NCBI GenBank assembly: GCA_030635465.1
Contig: DAOVYU010000035.1
Coordinates: forward strand, 1 to 7,560
DNA: 7,560 nt
Source of the DNA: Bacteroidales bacterium
GTDB taxonomy: Bacteria > Bacteroidota > Bacteroidia > Bacteroidales > JAADJA01
Reading direction: 5' to 3'
Positions 5,767 through 7,560 of the stretch are shown one piece after another (the stretch's first letter is position 1; each line of letters begins with the position of its first letter). The position numbers and the translations under genes are program-made. Under the pieces are notes generated by a model. That model was given only the letters and a program-made list of their open reading frames with translations, searched no databases and was not told the origin of the DNA.

Positions 5767-6096
5767 ATGATCATGCGCAAGAAACTTCATATAAAAAAGG
5801 GTGACAATGTAATGGTAATTGCAGGCAACTCTAAAGGCCAGCAAGGCAAAGTCCTGTTGATAGATATTGAGAAGAGCAAAGCCATTGTTGAAAGCGTTAA
5901 CATGGTTTCTAAACATTCTAAACCTAACGCAGAAAATCCTAAAGGTGGTATTATCAAAAAAGAAGCCCCTATTCATGTTTCAAATTTGAAAGTGATTGAT
6001 GGAGCAGGTAATGCTACCAGAATAGGTAAAAGAATTGACGAAAAGTCAAACAAGCAAGTTAGATATTCAAAAAAAACTGGGGAGGTAATTAAGTAA
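5767..6096 (+). CDS. rplX: 50S ribosomal protein L24 (uL24)
   Basis: L24 binds the 5' end of 23S rRNA and is one of the two assembly-initiator proteins of the 50S subunit. The product is 109 residues. A KOW motif fills about residues 9-36 (IKKGDNVMVIAGNSKGQQGK and following), with GGIIKKEAPIHVSNL at about 61-75 and a basic C-terminus ending RYSKKTGEVIK. Two starts are possible: ATG at 5767 or ATG at 5773, which would begin MRKKLHIKKGD and is closer to the family N-terminus I recall. The first is kept because it directly follows the tandem stops, but the choice is uncertain by two residues. The codons for TGEV contain the Shine-Dalgarno-like sequence that serves rplE, and the stop overlaps the rplE ATG by one base. 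Confidence 0.95.
   Translation: MIMRKKLHIKKGDNVMVIAGNSKGQQGKVLLIDIEKSKAIVESVNMVSKHSKPNAENPKGGIIKKEAPIHVSNLKVIDGAGNATRIGKRIDEKSNKQVRYSKKTGEVIK
6081..6086 (+). promoter_or_regulatory. Strong Shine-Dalgarno sequence for rplE
   Basis: GGAGGT, preceded by two more G residues (GGGGAGGT at 6079-6086), lies nine bases before the rplE ATG at 6096 and inside the last codons of rplX. It matches the canonical anti-Shine-Dalgarno complement at workable spacing. No other start in the window has one. The same bases encode Gly-Glu-Val of L24, so the match could be partly forced by protein sequence. Confidence 0.5.
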
Positions 6097-6659
6097 TGGA
6101 ATATAAGCCACGGTTAATAACAAAGTATAAAAATGAGATTGTCCCTGCGTTGCAAAAACAATTTGGATACAAAAGCATTATGCAGGTTCCAAAATTGAAA
6201 AAGATCAGCGTAAACCAGGGACTTGGAGCAGCCATCACTGATAAAAAGATGATTGATACAGGTATTGAGGAAATGACAAAAATTACAGGTCAGTTGGCTG
6301 TACCTACAAAATCTAAAAAAGATATTTCAAACTTTAAGTTGAGAAAAGGAATGCCGATAGGTGTTAGGGTTACCCTACGCGGTGACAACATGTATGAATT
6401 CCTTGATCGTTTGATATCTGTTGCTATTCCAAGGGTTAGGGATTTTAGAGGTATCAATGATAAAGGATTTGATGGCCGAGGAAATTACACATTCGGTGTA
6501 ACTGAACAAATCATCTTTCCTGAGATTGATCTTGATAAGGTTAATAATATTAATGGAATGGATATTACATTAGTAACTTCAGCCCCAACAGATAAGGAAT
6601 GCATGGCATTACTTAAAGAGTTTGGATTACCATTTAAAAATCAAATTAAAGAACAATAA
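6096..6659 (+). CDS. rplE: 50S ribosomal protein L5 (uL5)
   Basis: L5 binds 5S rRNA in the central protuberance, contacts P-site tRNA and forms a bridge with S13/S19. The 187-residue product is near the usual length (about 180). Landmarks are YGYK-like FGYKSIMQVPKLKKISVNQG at about 23-42, TGQLAVPTKSKKDISNFKLR at about 64-83, and KGMPIGVRVTLRGDNMYEFL at about 84-103. They continue with PRVRDFRGINDKGFDGRGNY at about 112-131, then FGVTEQIIFPEID, GMDITLVTSAPTD and a KEFGLPFK C-terminus. Most bacteria have VNMGxG where this has VNQGLG, a form I recall from Bacteroidota. The ATG at 6096 overlaps the rplX stop (TAATG) and has the window's only well-placed Shine-Dalgarno. In E. coli S8 represses the spc operon at this gene; whether that holds here is not shown by the sequence. 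Confidence 0.98.
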   Translation: MEYKPRLITKYKNEIVPALQKQFGYKSIMQVPKLKKISVNQGLGAAITDKKMIDTGIEEMTKITGQLAVPTKSKKDISNFKLRKGMPIGVRVTLRGDNMYEFLDRLISVAIPRVRDFRGINDKGFDGRGNYTFGVTEQIIFPEIDLDKVNNINGMDITLVTSAPTDKECMALLKEFGLPFKNQIKEQ

Positions 6660-6660
6660 T

Positions 6661-6930
6661 ATGGCTAAAGAATCAATGAAAGCCCGGGAAGTTAAAAGGC
6701 GCAGAATGGTTGAGAAATATGCAGCTAAAAGAGAAGAATTAAAAGCTGCAGGAGATTTTGTCGCATTACAAAAACTCCCAAAAAACTCATCGAAGGTTCG
6801 TCTTCATAACAGATGTAACCTTTCAGGCAGACCTAAAGGATATATGCGTCAGTTTGGTCTTTCCCGTATCAATTTCAGGGAAATGGCCCTTAAAGGATTA
6901 ATTCCTGGAGTTAGAAAAGCTAGTTGGTAA
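6661..6930 (+). CDS. rpsN: 30S ribosomal protein S14 (uS14), zinc-free type
   Basis: S14 is a 30S head protein beside S3 and S10, needed late in assembly. The 89-residue product is the long, zinc-free class: it has a single cysteine (Cys52, in RCNLSGRPKG at 51-60), not the two CxxC pairs of the 61-residue zinc-binding class. Conserved parts are MAKESMKAREVKRRRMVEKY at 1-20, LPKNSSKVRLHNRC at 39-52, and the C-terminus QFGLSRINFREMALKGLIPG then VRKASW. An in-frame ATG at 6622 would add 13 residues, but these are read from the end of rplE and match nothing in the family. ATG 6661, one base after the rplE stop, gives the standard MAKxS start. Confidence 0.97.
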   Translation: MAKESMKAREVKRRRMVEKYAAKREELKAAGDFVALQKLPKNSSKVRLHNRCNLSGRPKGYMRQFGLSRINFREMALKGLIPGVRKASW

Positions 6931-6947
6931 TTTAATAAAGAAAAGAA

Positions 6948-7346
6948 ATGAATACAGATCCGATTGCAGATTATCTTACAAGGATACGAAATGCCGTGAT
7001 GGCAAATCACAGGGTAGTTGAAATTCCTGCATCTAAAATCAAAAAGGAAATGACAAAAATTCTTTTTGAAAAAGGGTACATTCTGAATTATAAATTTGAA
7101 GAGGAAAAAATACCCGGAACAATTAAAATTGCATTGAAATATCACCCTGTTACAAAGGTGTCTGCAATAAATAAATTGGAAAGAGCTAGTTCACCTGGGC
7201 TAAGAAGATATGTGGGTGCAAATGATTTACCACGTGTCTTAAATGGTCTTGGTGTAGCATTAATGTCTACTTCACAAGGGCTTATGACTGATAAGGAAGC
7301 CAGAAACCTGAATATTGGTGGTGAAGTAATTTGTTATGTTAGTTAA
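6948..7346 (+). CDS. rpsH: 30S ribosomal protein S8 (uS8)
   Basis: S8 is a primary binder of the 16S rRNA central domain (helix 21) and, in E. coli, represses the spc operon by binding its mRNA. The 132-residue product is standard in size. It begins MNTDPIADYLTRIRNAVMAN, then VVEIPASKIKKEMTKILFEK at about 23-42, SSPGLRRYVGANDLPRVLNG at about 81-100, and LGVALMSTSQGLMTDKEARN at about 101-120. It ends in GGEVICYVS. The S-T-S-x-G-x-M-T-D-x-E-A motif is the RNA-binding signature; the third variable residue is Gln here where many bacteria have Lys or His. The ATG at 6948 lies 17 bases after rpsN, behind an A-rich leader (AAAGAAAAGAA) with no Shine-Dalgarno. Confidence 0.98.
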   Translation: MNTDPIADYLTRIRNAVMANHRVVEIPASKIKKEMTKILFEKGYILNYKFEEEKIPGTIKIALKYHPVTKVSAINKLERASSPGLRRYVGANDLPRVLNGLGVALMSTSQGLMTDKEARNLNIGGEVICYVS

Positions 7347-7366
7347 TTTTTGAAGATTTAATAATT

Positions 7367-7560
7367 ATGTCACGAATAGGAAGATTACCCATAAGTTTAC
7401 CCGAAGGTGTTACCATAGAAGTTTCAGATGAAAACCTGGTAACAGTAAAAGGAAAACTTGGTGAATTACAACAGAAAGTAGATCCTGGTATCTCAGTGAA
7501 GAGTAAGGATGGGAATATTGTTTTGGATCGGGCAACCGAACAAAAAGATCATAAATCCAA
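7367..7560 (+). CDS. rplF: 50S ribosomal protein L6 (uL6), N-terminal fragment cut by window edge
   Basis: L6 lies near the factor-binding site and the sarcin-ricin loop and is needed late in 50S assembly. Only the first 64 codons and two further bases are present. The reading frame gives MSRIGRLPISLPEGVTIEVS, then DENLVTVKGKLGELQQKVDP at 21-40, and DGNIVLDRATEQKDHKS towards the edge. The SRIGxxPIxxPxGV start and the VTVKGxxGxL strand are family signatures. Normal length is about 180, so roughly two thirds lie outside. The ATG at 7367 is 20 bases after rpsH, with an A/T-rich leader and no Shine-Dalgarno. It follows rpsH, as expected in the spc order. Confidence 0.96.
   Translation, partial: MSRIGRLPISLPEGVTIEVSDENLVTVKGKLGELQQKVDPGISVKSKDGNIVLDRATEQKDHKS

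Noticed and set aside
5740..5976. Minus-strand open frame inside rplX
   Set aside because: It is fully antisense to L24 and has no leader or family-like sequence.
6365..6377. Inverted repeat TAGGGT-T-ACCCTA in rplE
   Set aside because: The arms are short with almost no loop, it lies in the conserved GVRVTLRG coding stretch and has no T-run, so it is neither a terminator nor a likely operator.
6849..7145. Minus-strand open frame across rpsN-rpsH
   Set aside because: The Phe/Cys/Asn-rich product is antisense to two conserved genes, a usual effect of A/T-rich coding DNA.

Overview
The window is a run of translation genes, all on the + strand, from an AT-rich bacterium. It is most likely a member of the Bacteroidota, probably Bacteroidales/Marinilabiliales-like. 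Three things support this. The EF-G gene sits directly upstream of rpsJ with no tuf gene between them. Almost no start codon has a Shine-Dalgarno sequence; leaders are A/T-rich instead. Many ribosomal proteins carry residues I associate with that phylum, such as HPMGGGEGR in L2 and STFVNKKSREQF in S10. The phylum is inferred from these features, not from a search.

Layout: 1-208 is the 3' end of fusA (EF-G domain V), the tail of the str operon. Positions 226-4443 hold the S10-type block rpsJ (S10), rplC (L3), rplD (L4), rplW (L23), rplB (L2), rpsS (S19), rplV (L22) and rpsC (S3). The block continues with rplP (L16), rpmC (L29) and rpsQ (S17) to 5389. The spc-type block follows: rplN (L14), rplX (L24), rplE (L5), rpsN (S14, zinc-free form), rpsH (S8), and the 5' end of rplF (L6), which the window edge cuts. 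The order is the classical bacterial one, with no insertion, gene loss, mobile element, RNA gene or CRISPR. The longest gap between genes is 37 bases, and three junctions overlap, so one long polycistronic transcript is likely. I see no terminator or convincing internal promoter.

Together the genes supply the translocase EF-G, proteins of the 50S peptidyl-transferase and exit-tunnel region (L2, L3, L4, L22, L23, L29, L16), the 50S central protuberance (L5), the factor-binding side (L14, L6), an early assembly factor (L24), and 30S head and body proteins (S3, S10, S14, S19, S8, S17). I find no undescribed system here. The points worth a second look are small: an isolated near-perfect Shine-Dalgarno before rplE, unusual residues in EF-G domain V, a GTG start for rpsJ, triple tandem stops before rplX, and the absence of room for an S10-type leader.
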